Positions 1 through 7,400 are shown, counted from the stretch's first letter. The stretch: DNA of 16,639 bases from Pseudomonadota bacterium (GCA_016713725.1 JADJOO010000041.1:1-16639), one strand, 5' to 3'. Notes: a model not told the origin generated them from the sequence alone. Numbers and translations are program-made.

Positions 1-1739
1 GCAATGACCTGCGGTGCGAGCCTGCTCATGAAGTTGCCGAAGTCGCGGTGCACGGCATCGGTACCGCAACGGTCATGCAACCAGAGATTGATGCCGAGAT
101 AGACGTCGTCGGGTGAGCTGGCGACGTACCCGCTCAATAGTGTCGGCAGCATGTTCGCGGGAGGAATCACCGAGCAGCAACGCAGTTTCCTGCCCGGCAC
201 GGACGAGAGGATGTGGAAGAACGTCACGCGCGTGTCGGCAATTTTCCGGAAAGTGCCGTAGTCGTACTGGGATCCCCCAGTAGTGGCGAACGTGTGCGGT
301 TGATGATCGCCGAAGACCAGCAACACGAACGGTCGCCCGGTCCGGGCCTCGATCTCGGCGAGATAGCCTTGCAGCGACTGGACGGCGGACGTGGTCGAGT
401 CGAGTCGACGCAGGTACTCATGCAGCGCGCAGTTGGGAATGAATTCCTGCGTGCCGGCAAATCGAACTGCGAAGCCCTCGGTATCGCCGGCGCCGCAGTC
501 GTGCGGCGAATGGTTCTCGATGAGGAGCACATAGCTGAAGAATGGCGCCCGCGGTGCCGGGCCCATGGCGGTGCGAACGCTCTCCGCGACTTCGCGATCG
601 CTGTCCATCCAGTCCCCACGACCCAGGTCTTCGCTGTCGAGAACGGTTTCGAATCCACTAGTTCGCAACGCATTGCGGGCGTTATAGAAATCGCCGCCAT
701 GCGGGAAGAACGCCGAGGTGCGGTAGCCGTGCTGGCGCATGTAGAAGGCGATGCTTCGATCCACGAACGGTGAGAGGGAGGCATGGGTATACATCCCGGA
801 ATACCCGAAGAGTCGCGAGTCCAGGCCGACGATCGTCTCGAACTCGGTGATCCAGGTGCCGCCGCCCATTGCATTCACGCGCAGCAGGCCATTGGCCGCC
901 GTGTGTTCGCCGGCCCGGAAAATTGCATCATTTAACTCGCCCTCGATGCGAAAGGTCGCTCCCGGGTCGAAGGTCGACTCGGCGAGAACGACCATGATGT
1001 TCGGTTGCACCGGTGAGCCGGCCGCCCCGACCGTGAAGTCCATGTAGCGGAGGACTGCCGTGCGCACTTCCGCCGGACTTGGCGGTATGACACCGGCCTT
1101 GACCCGGTAGATGTCACCGGTCGATTGCGATTCGAGATCGTAGGAGTAGCCAAGAAAGGGCAAAGCCCCCATCTTGTATGCGAGGGCGGCCACGCCTTCG
1201 AGCCGCCACGTCGAGTTGTCCAGCGCGGCAGCGGCGTACAGCGCATTCAGGCGCGCCATGGCAAGCGCGGCCACGATGCCGATGGCCGCGAGCCGCAACC
1301 AGGGGTCGCGCGTCGTGATCCGTCTGCGGTGATTCGCCACGAATCGAGCGGCAGCGACCAGGCCGGCCAGCAGCCAGCCCAGCAACGCGATGGCAACGAC
1401 GAAGGCGGCGACGTGGCGCGTCCAGTGGGGCAGGGCCAGCGCGTCCCAGAGCCCAGCCGGATTGGCCAGTGCAATCTTGATGTCGAGCACGGTCAGCGGC
1501 AGGCCGGTGAGTCCGACCTTGACGCCGTTGATCCAGCCAAGCAGCAACTGCAGTGCCATCACCCCGGCCAGGGTCGCCATGCCGAAGGGCGCAGGCAGCA
1601 GAACGCTGCCGGCTGCCACGAAGCCGAGCATCGCCCATGCGGCGGACTGGACCGGCCACGTCACTGATGCTGCCGTGGCGCACGCGACCAGCAGGCCGGC
1701 GAACGCCCATCGCCGCCTTGTCCAGCGCGTACTAGCCAT
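1..1739 (-). CDS. LTA synthase-type membrane sulfatase / phosphoglycerol transferase, partial (3' end beyond left edge)
   Basis: This is a membrane-anchored alkaline-phosphatase-superfamily enzyme of the LTA synthase/OpgB-like sulfatase type, expected to move phosphoglycerol or a similar phospho-substituent at the outer face of the inner membrane. The frame is open from ATG 1739 to the left edge (579 codons). Residues 1-175 hold about four hydrophobic segments (near 12-35, 40-70, 110-133 and 148-172). The catalytic domain begins at PNIMVVLAES (Glu254, metal ligand). GGGTWITEFE follows, with Thr295 at the position of the LtaS nucleophile, then ENHSPHD (His410) and FGDHQPH (Asp478/His479, metal ligands). 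All the usual active-site positions are present, so it looks functional. The start overlaps the stop of the upstream transporter by 8 bp (ATGGCTAG), which suggests translational coupling. The true substrate cannot be read from sequence. The family call is firm; any role in osmoregulated glucan or lipid decoration is inference. Confidence 0.85.
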   Translation of the reverse strand, partial: MASTRWTRRRWAFAGLLVACATAASVTWPVQSAAWAMLGFVAAGSVLLPAPFGMATLAGVMALQLLLGWINGVKVGLTGLPLTVLDIKIALANPAGLWDALALPHWTRHVAAFVVAIALLGWLLAGLVAAARFVANHRRRITTRDPWLRLAAIGIVAALAMARLNALYAAAALDNSTWRLEGVAALAYKMGALPFLGYSYDLESQSTGDIYRVKAGVIPPSPAEVRTAVLRYMDFTVGAAGSPVQPNIMVVLAESTFDPGATFRIEGELNDAIFRAGEHTAANGLLRVNAMGGGTWITEFETIVGLDSRLFGYSGMYTHASLSPFVDRSIAFYMRQHGYRTSAFFPHGGDFYNARNALRTSGFETVLDSEDLGRGDWMDSDREVAESVRTAMGPAPRAPFFSYVLLIENHSPHDCGAGDTEGFAVRFAGTQEFIPNCALHEYLRRLDSTTSAVQSLQGYLAEIEARTGRPFVLLVFGDHQPHTFATTGGSQYDYGTFRKIADTRVTFFHILSSVPGRKLRCCSVIPPANMLPTLLSGYVASSPDDVYLGINLWLHDRCGTDAVHRDFGNFMSRLAPQVI

Positions 1740-3293
1740 GCCGTGGAGGTGACGCGCCCGGGTCAAGATTTGCGTCGGCGCGCTGGATGGCCAGCCGTTC
1801 ACCTGCCGCATCGAAGTCCCGACAGGCAAAAAGATAAACGAGCGCCGATACCGGCAGCCCGACCAGCATGGAGATGTCGGCACCGCCCAGCCGCTCGGCG
1901 ATGAATCCGGTGTACAACCCGGTGCTGAAGCAAGGGATCATCGCCACAAAGCCGACTGCGTATGCCAGCAGTCCGCGCCAGTTCCACTGGCCGTAGATGC
2001 CGTCGGGATTGAAGATCTCACGCACGGAATAGTGTCCTTTGCGCACCCGGAAGTAGTCGACGAGATTGATTGCGGTCCACGGTGTCAGCAGGTACAGCAG
2101 GACGGCGAGCAGGTCCTCGAACCGGTGGACGAAATCGGCGGACGACGCGAGGGCGATCGCGCAGGCCAGGGCCACGGCGACGGCCAGGCTGACGAGTCGC
2201 GCCGGCGGGCGGGGGCGAGAGTGCGACGGAAACAATCGGCGATGCTCAGCAGGGTGAGTGACGCGCCATAGAAGTTCAGCGTGGTAATCGTCAGCAGCCC
2301 CAGCACGGCGACAAACAGCAAAGCCGTGCCCAGTCCGGGCCACACCGCTTCGCCAGCGGTTTGCAGTGCCGCTGGAATCTCCGCGTGCGGGCTGAATGCC
2401 GCGGCCAGGGTGCCAACGAGCATCATCCACACGCCGCCGACGAAGGCACCGATGAAGGTCCAGAAGAACGACGAGCGCACGCCGATGTCAGGCGGCAGAT
2501 AGCGCGAGTAATCCGAGACGTAGATCGACCAGCTCAACTGGTACGCGGCCGCCGCAAAGAACTGCACCATGAACGGGATCGCTGGAAAATCTCCGAACCG
2601 CCATGTGTCGGCGGGCAAGGGCAGGGACCTGCCCGCGCCCACGGTGAAGACCAGCAGCAACGCGATCGTAGCGTAGGCGACGTAGCGCTGTGCGCGGTGA
2701 ATCCAGTGGTAGCCCACAGCCGCGATCGCTGCGGCCAGCACGGCGAAGGTGATCATCACCACCGGGCCGCTCGCGACCTCGCGTCCGGCCAGCTGGCGGA
2801 TTGCTCCGGTCGCGAGCACCTGGTTGAACGCGTTGTAACCGATGTAGGCAACCAGTGCCACGACCCAGACCAGCAGCGCGCCGTAATAGCCGAATTGCGG
2901 TCTCGACTGGATCAACTGCGGCAGCCCGAGCTGCGGCCCCTGCGTCGAATGCAACGCCATGAAGAGCGTGCCGAGGGCGCAGCCGCCGACGACGGCGAGC
3001 GTCGTCCAGAGGAGGTTGGCACCCAGCGCGAGGCCGATGACGCCGACGGCGAGCGTCGCGAGGTGCGCGTCGCCCGCAAACCAGATAGGCCACAGGTGCC
3101 AGACCTTGCCGCGCCTTTCGGCGAGCGGGATGTATTCGATCGTGTGTTGTTCGAGCAAGTGCCGTCCGAACCGCCCGCGCGCGCTGCCTGGCCAGGCGCG
3201 GAGTCTAGCCCAGGCTGCGCGGCGAAGCCGCTCGCCGGCGTGAACCGCTCCGGCAGGCGCGCGTCCGTTGCGAACTCCCGTGCGATCATCCAT
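1732..3293 (-). CDS. NCS1 family nucleobase:cation symporter, with one frameshift near 2198-2217
   Basis: This is an inner-membrane secondary transporter of the NCS1 family (cytosine, purine, uracil, hydantoin or allantoin type). The N-terminal part reads HTIEYIPLAERRGKVWHLWP, the NCS1 entry motif, then HSTQGPQLGLPQLIQSRPQF, the signature between the second and third membrane segments. Many hydrophobic helices follow. The C-terminal part (LLYLLTPWTAINLVDYF, then REIFNPDGIYG) is equally typical but lies in a different frame. The switch falls at 2198-2217, which contains a G5 run, and restoring one base gives about 520 residues, normal for the family. The start at ATG 3293 has only a weak purine-rich upstream site, and the first 45 residues do not look family-like, so TTG 3158 is an alternative start. 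It is divergent from the binding-protein gene across 42 bp and overlaps the sulfatase start. The break may be a sequencing indel. The exact substrate is unknown. Confidence 0.8.
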
Positions 3294-3335
3294 TCTTCTC
3301 AACCTCGTTTTCCGCGGGCGCAACGGACTTTCCTG

Positions 3336-4475
3336 ATGGCGATCGGTTCACGTGGCCGGCACGATCCGGCGGGCGGCTTGCTGCGCGGCGCCGCATGTCG
3401 GGCCGTCGCATGCGTGCTGCTGCTGGGATTTTTCGGCGCCGCGCAGGGCGAGGAAAAGCGCCTGCACATCTACAACTGGGCGGACTTCATCGGCTCCCGC
3501 ACTTTGCAGCGGTTCGAGCGTCAGACGGGCATCAAGGTCGTCTACGACACCTACGATGCCGAGGAGACGATGGAGGCAAAGCTGCTGACGGGCGGGTCTG
3601 GCTACGACGTCGTGAGCGCATCGACCAATTTCTTCAGCCGCGAGATCAAGGCGGGTGTCTATCGCCCACTCGACAAGCGCAAGTTGCCCAACTGGAAGAA
3701 CCTCGACCCGAAGGTCCTGGCACTGCAGTCGTCGGCCGACCCGGGCAACGTGCACGCAGTCCCTTACCTGCATGCGATCAATGGCTTCACCTACAACGTC
3801 GACATGATCAAGGCGCGCATGCCGAACGCGCCGCTCGACAGCCTCGACATGATCTTCGATCCAGACGTCGTACGCCGATTCGCGGACTGCGGCGTATCGA
3901 TGCTCGACTCGCCGGACGACACGATGCAGCTCGCGCTCGTGTACCTCGGGCTCGATCCCAACAGCCGCAAGCGCGAGGATTTCGAGGCGGTGCAACGGAT
4001 GCTGGCACGCGTGCGGCCCTACATTCGCAAGTTCGACTCCGTCGAGTACATGAACTCGCTGGCCGATCACGACCTCTGCATTGCCATGTCCTGGTCCAGT
4101 GACTACGCGAACATCCTGGCGCGCGCCAGGGAGGCGGGCACCGACTTGAATCTCGCGTTCACGATCCCGAGGGAAGGCGCGAACCTGACCTTTTCCTCGC
4201 TGCTGGTTCCCGTGGACGCGCCGCACCCCGAGGCCGCGCACAAGTTCCTGAACTTCATCCTGCAGCCGGATGTCATCGCGGAAATCACCAACGAGATCTA
4301 CTACGGCAACAGCAACCGGGCAGCCAATGCCCTGGTGCGGCCGGAGATCCTGAACGACCCGGCCATTTATCCGAACGATCGCGTCAAGGCGCGCCTGTAC
4401 ACGACCGAAGAGATGGACCTGGCGACGCAGCGTGTCCGCACCCGGATATGGACGCGGATCACGACCGGCACGTGA
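3336..4475 (+). CDS. PotF/PotD-like periplasmic polyamine/amine-binding protein (ABC transporter)
   Basis: This is an extracellular solute-binding protein of the spermidine/putrescine type, 379 residues. An N-terminal signal segment with hydrophobic core ACVLLLGFFGAAQG precedes the mature start EEKRLHIYNWADF. Family landmarks follow in order: TGIKVVYDTYDAEE, SGYDVV, KLPNWKNLDP, CGVSMLDSPDD, MSWSSDYANILA, FTIPREGA and the C-terminal RVRTRIWTRI. From memory of the E. coli PotF structure, the ligand Asp in YNWSD and the Trp/Asp of GWAGD are kept here (YNWAD, SWSSD). The FFD near the end (PotF Phe276/Asp278) has become TFS. This hints at a cationic ligand other than putrescine, possibly a quaternary amine, but that is inference. 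No ATPase or permease gene lies nearby, so it is an orphan. The ATG at 3336 lacks a clear Shine-Dalgarno; TTG a few codons later would also keep the signal peptide. It overlaps the next gene. Confidence 0.88.
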   Translation: MAIGSRGRHDPAGGLLRGAACRAVACVLLLGFFGAAQGEEKRLHIYNWADFIGSRTLQRFERQTGIKVVYDTYDAEETMEAKLLTGGSGYDVVSASTNFFSREIKAGVYRPLDKRKLPNWKNLDPKVLALQSSADPGNVHAVPYLHAINGFTYNVDMIKARMPNAPLDSLDMIFDPDVVRRFADCGVSMLDSPDDTMQLALVYLGLDPNSRKREDFEAVQRMLARVRPYIRKFDSVEYMNSLADHDLCIAMSWSSDYANILARAREAGTDLNLAFTIPREGANLTFSSLLVPVDAPHPEAAHKFLNFILQPDVIAEITNEIYYGNSNRAANALVRPEILNDPAIYPNDRVKARLYTTEEMDLATQRVRTRIWTRITTGT

Positions 4476-6001
4476 AGAAGGCAAAGAAAGCGCGGGCAAC
4501 CAGCGAGAAGGCGTCGCGTCAGGCGCTGCCGTTGCGGCAACGACAGCGCTTGATCGACGCCAGCATCACCGCGCTGCACCTGTACGGCCCGACCGGCACC
4601 ACAGTGGCCAGGGTCGTGGCAATCGCGAAGCTGTCGCCCGGCATCGTGCGGTTCTATTTCCGCTCCAAGGCAGCGATGCTCGTGGCGGCCCTGCAATTCC
4701 TGGCGACGGAGTTCGAGGAGCGCGTCGTGACTCCGGTCGTCGCGCTGCGTGAACACCCCGCGCTCGCGCTGCAGCGTCTGGTCGAGTTGTATCTTGACCC
4801 GGAAATCGCCAGCCCGCGCAAAGTCGCCGTCTGGTACGCGTTCTGGGGCGAGGCGAGCGCCCGCCAGGAGTACCTGGCCATTTGCGGGCAGAAAGACGCG
4901 AACTTCGCCGCGCTCGTCCATGACCTGATCGATCGCATGATCGTGTCCAGCGGGCGCCGGCACCTGGACAGCGAGGCCGTGGCTCTTGGGCTGATCGGCG
5001 TCCTCGAAATGCTGTGGCAGGGATTCGCCTTCGAAGACGAGGTCAATATCGATCGCGCGCTCGCCCGGCGACGCTGCATGGCGTACCTGCGGTCGGTCTT
5101 TCCGCGCGAGTTCTCCGCACTGGAGGGAGGCGCGGGAGCGGTGACGCGCGGCATGCAAGACAACCCCGACGAGGAACGTGATCGTGTCTTCCGTGGCGCA
5201 TGGCAGTTCGCCGGCCACGACCAGGACGTTCCGGGCAGCGGCGACTTTGCATCGCTCGACCTGGTCGCGACCCGGGTACTCGTCGTGCGGGACGCAGCGG
5301 GTACGGTGCGTGCGTTTCGCAACGCCTGCCGCGGCCTGCCCCACGCGCTGGTCACGGCGCGCCGCGGGCACTTCGCCGACGGCCGAATCGCCTGCACCGT
5401 GCACGGACTTTCCTATGGGCTCGATGGCCGTGCCCTGCCGCCGCGCGAGGGCGCGGGGCTGCTTGAGCTCGACGTGCACCGTTCGCGCGGATTGATCTTC
5501 GTGCGCTCGCCGGCGGCGGCTCGCCGCTGGCCGGAGCCGGACCTTGCCGGCGTCGACGACGCGGGCGATTGTGTGCCGGTGCCGGATTCTGCGGAGTGGT
5601 CGATGACGGTTGCGGCGGACTGGAAGATCGTCATGCGGACACTGCTCGATGCTCGCTCACCTGACACGTCAACCAGCGCGGGGCGGTGGCGATTCCTGTG
5701 GCCCAACCTGCTCGTGAAGCAGGGGCCAGGTGTCCTGTCGATCGTGCAGGTGCTGCCGGCCGGTCCGGGCTGCAGCTGCGTGCAACAGTTCGAATACGAG
5801 GCGCTTGCCGCCGACTCGCAGGTGCGGGTACAAAATGATCGCGCACGAGGCCTGTCGCGAACGCAGCTCGAGCGCGAGCTGGCGTTCACCGCGTCGACGC
5901 AGCAAGGCGAGACCGATCCGGACTACCGGGCGGACTCCAGCGTGACGCCGTCGCCGGCCGCGTCCGACTTCCTGCGCATGCTGCTCGACGCGGAGTACTG
6001 A
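4448..6001 (+). CDS. BetI-like TetR regulator fused to a degenerate Rieske oxygenase-like domain
   Basis: One uninterrupted frame of 517 codons with two recognisable halves. Residues 30-75 are a TetR helix-turn-helix (RQRLIDASITALHLYG to LSPGIVRFYFRSKAAML). Residues 85-222 match a BetI-type ligand domain (AVWYAFWGEA). After a linker (223-245), residues 246-350 follow an oxygenase Rieske domain (FRGAWQFAGHDQDVPG; TVRAFRNACRGLPHAL; IACTVHGLSYGLDG). Residues 384-450 follow the catalytic domain (VAADWKIVMRTLLDARSP; VQVLPAGPG). The Rieske pair should be Cys-x-His and Cys-x2-His. Here it is C294-R-G296 and C316-x2-H319, so one His ligand is lost. The catalytic iron His residues are gone and the domain is shortened. 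It is therefore probably not an oxygenase; a sensory role is inferred. The start may be ATG 4448 or GTG 4472, which overlaps the potF-like stop as GTGA. A ribosome-site-like sequence at the domain junction means two proteins, or an indel artefact, cannot be excluded. Confidence 0.8.
   Translation: MDADHDRHVKKAKKARATSEKASRQALPLRQRQRLIDASITALHLYGPTGTTVARVVAIAKLSPGIVRFYFRSKAAMLVAALQFLATEFEERVVTPVVALREHPALALQRLVELYLDPEIASPRKVAVWYAFWGEASARQEYLAICGQKDANFAALVHDLIDRMIVSSGRRHLDSEAVALGLIGVLEMLWQGFAFEDEVNIDRALARRRCMAYLRSVFPREFSALEGGAGAVTRGMQDNPDEERDRVFRGAWQFAGHDQDVPGSGDFASLDLVATRVLVVRDAAGTVRAFRNACRGLPHALVTARRGHFADGRIACTVHGLSYGLDGRALPPREGAGLLELDVHRSRGLIFVRSPAAARRWPEPDLAGVDDAGDCVPVPDSAEWSMTVAADWKIVMRTLLDARSPDTSTSAGRWRFLWPNLLVKQGPGVLSIVQVLPAGPGCSCVQQFEYEALAADSQVRVQNDRARGLSRTQLERELAFTASTQQGETDPDYRADSSVTPSPAASDFLRMLLDAEY
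5122..5143 (+). promoter_or_regulatory. Possible internal ribosome binding site and GTG start at the TetR/Rieske junction
   Basis: GGAGGGAGG at 5122-5130 lies 10 nt before an in-frame GTG (5141-5143), with an in-frame ATG at 5153. This is exactly where the TetR domain should end. A TGA in another frame (5142-5144) overlaps the GTG as GTGA, the pattern usually seen between two translationally coupled genes. The Rieske-like part could be made as a separate protein of about 286 residues, or the two parts could be separate genes joined by a sequencing indel. Confidence 0.4.
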
Positions 6002-6014
6002 CCCGCGGTCGGTT

Positions 6015-7184
6015 TCACGCGAAGTGCGCCGGCGCCTGGGCCTGGCGGGTTTCCGGGATGCGTTCACGCAGCACGTCGTGGAACTCGCGCATCCAGCGCT
6101 CGAGCTCCGACAATGGGCCGGGCGTGTAGCTGCCGGACGCCAGCCCGCGCTGCACGCGCTTGCACAGCCATTCGTCCTCGCCATTGACGGACTGGTTGAT
6201 TCTCTGGCCCAGGTAGCGAACGACGCGCATCGTGCGGCTGGAATCCGGCAAACCATAAATTGCGCCGCGAATGGTGCACTTGCCGGGTCCGGCAGGCAGC
6301 ACCTGGAAGAAATCCATCTGTTCGGGAAAGACGTCGATGCCGAGGTTCGGCAGCATGCTGTAGAAACGCCAGCAGCGGCGGTTGGCTTCGGGCAGGTGCT
6401 GGGAGACATGACCGACGAACTGCTGGTACCTGCGCTCGGCCCAGTGTGTCGAGGGCTGCTCACGCAGCCAGCTCACGCCGCGCGCCACGCCCGGGACCCC
6501 GGACTGGTCGTCGTAATCGGGCGTGAACATGCGGTACAGCCCCGGATGGCCGATCGGCACGTGGTACGACTCCAGGTAATTGTCCATCGCGATCTTCCAG
6601 TCCACGTTCCAGGTCTGGGTCGTGATCGGCGTGAGCGGCACCATGTCCTGGAAGCGATACGGCTCGAAGTCGTCTGCCAGCGTACCCCAGGTGCTGGCGA
6701 CGGGGGGCGGGTCGCCAGCCAGCGCGACGAAGACAAAGCCAAACGCGACGTCCACTTTCACCGCCCGCAGGCCGTGCTCGGAGCGGTCGAGGCCGGGAAA
6801 GGTGTCGCGTGCCGCCACACCCAGCAGCGCGCCGTCGTGCCGGTACGACCAGCCGTGGTACGGGCAGGTAATGGGCCCGGCGCAGTTCCCGTCGCCGTCG
6901 AGCAGTCGCGCGCCGCGATGTCGGCAGACGTTGTGGAACGCACGGATTACTCCGTCGCGGTCGCGCAGGCCGACGACGCTTTCCGTACCGATGTCCAGCG
7001 TGACGTAGTCGCCGGCGTGGCGGAGCTGGCTGACATGGCATAGCACCTGCCAGCTGGGCAACAGGATGCGTTCGAGCTCCAGCCGCGTCATCTCGGGGTG
7101 GTTGTAGATCCAGGCGGGCATCGCCCGTGCGGGCACGGGCACTGTGCTGCGGAGATCGCTGCGTTCGACGGTAGCGCTCTTCAT
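6015..7184 (-). CDS. Rieske non-heme iron oxygenase, alpha subunit (carnitine/glycine betaine/choline monooxygenase class)
   Basis: This is a ring-hydroxylating-type oxygenase alpha subunit of 389 residues that uses electrons from a reductase to oxidise a small substrate. The Rieske motif is complete: C87-x-H89 and C107-x2-H110, spaced as Cys-x-His-x17-Cys-x2-His. The mononuclear iron site reads DNYLESYHVPIGH, with His208 and His213, and NGEDEWL with Asp337 as the likely third ligand. The bridging position three residues before the first His is Glu205 rather than the Asp of naphthalene dioxygenase, as described for carnitine oxygenase CntA. This places it with the quaternary-amine oxygenases (CntA, GbcA and choline monooxygenase-like). 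Whether it demethylates glycine betaine or cleaves carnitine is not settled. No reductase gene is visible. GGAG at 7192-7195 lies 7 nt before ATG 7184. It converges on the fusion gene with a 13-bp gap and is divergent from the aminotransferase run. Confidence 0.88.
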   Translation of the reverse strand: MKSATVERSDLRSTVPVPARAMPAWIYNHPEMTRLELERILLPSWQVLCHVSQLRHAGDYVTLDIGTESVVGLRDRDGVIRAFHNVCRHRGARLLDGDGNCAGPITCPYHGWSYRHDGALLGVAARDTFPGLDRSEHGLRAVKVDVAFGFVFVALAGDPPPVASTWGTLADDFEPYRFQDMVPLTPITTQTWNVDWKIAMDNYLESYHVPIGHPGLYRMFTPDYDDQSGVPGVARGVSWLREQPSTHWAERRYQQFVGHVSQHLPEANRRCWRFYSMLPNLGIDVFPEQMDFFQVLPAGPGKCTIRGAIYGLPDSSRTMRVVRYLGQRINQSVNGEDEWLCKRVQRGLASGSYTPGPLSELERWMREFHDVLRERIPETRQAQAPAHFA

Positions 7185-7304
7185 CTGGCGACTCCGGAGG
7201 CGGTTAGGTAGCGCCGACTATATGGGCATGCAATTTACGCCCTGACATGAATGTCTGGCAAGCCAGCGTGGTAAGCGTAGCCAGCCATGGCCAACCAGCT
7301 TCTC

Positions 7305-7330
7305 AAGGAGGTAATTATATGGTCATATAG
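7305..7330 (+). promoter_or_regulatory. Consensus Shine-Dalgarno followed by a three-codon open frame (Met-Val-Ile-stop)
   Basis: AAGGAGGT (7305-7312) is a full-length anti-16S match, the best in the window. Six bases later comes ATG GTC ATA TAG (7319-7330). The mini-frame lies inside the perfect dyad TATATG-GT-CATATA (7316-7329), about 70 nt ahead of the aminotransferase start, which has its own GGAGG. It may be a leader mini-gene, a ribosome standby or queuing site, or the remnant of a longer leader peptide. It could also be fortuitous. Confidence 0.4.
7316..7329. promoter_or_regulatory. Candidate operator, perfect inverted repeat TATATG-GT-CATATA
   Basis: Six-base arms with a two-base centre, in an AT-rich patch within GC-rich DNA. 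A related copy, TATATG-GG-CATGCA, lies at 7219-7232, so both sides of the divergent region carry a TATATGGNCAT core. This arrangement would suit one repressor controlling both the oxygenase and the aminotransferase run. No binding protein can be assigned from sequence alone. Confidence 0.4.
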
Positions 7331-7400
7331 GCCTGCTGTCAGCCCGGTTCCGGCGCGCGCAGCGATTCCTGGGTTTTGCCCGAGCATGGAGGACCGAGAC

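Larger units (their letters stand above)
7185..7400. promoter_or_regulatory. Divergent control region between the Rieske oxygenase and the aminotransferase run
   Basis: This 216-bp gap separates two divergent starts and is more AT-rich than its surroundings. It holds at least four small dyads: TATATG-GG-CATGCA at 7219-7232 (imperfect), GACAT-GA-ATGTC at 7244-7255, CTGGC-AA-GCCAG at 7255-7266, and TATATG-GT-CATATA at 7316-7329. On the minus strand TATAGT (about 7217-7222) could be the -10 box of the oxygenase promoter, and the 7219 dyad overlaps it. Neither direction has a convincing -35 box. A BetI-like regulator of this cluster is the obvious candidate ligand, but that is inference. Confidence 0.6.

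Noticed and set aside
2361..3335. Long plus-strand open frame running continuously into the PotF-like gene, which would make a 704-residue protein.
   Set aside because: The first 325 codons lie antisense to the NCS1 transporter, whose motifs are clear on the minus strand. The composition is Arg/Asp/Gln-rich shadow sequence. The signal peptide places the true start at 3336.
3348..4499. 383-codon minus-strand open frame opposite the PotF-like gene.
   Set aside because: It is a shadow of high-GC codon bias; the plus strand carries all the family motifs and a signal peptide.
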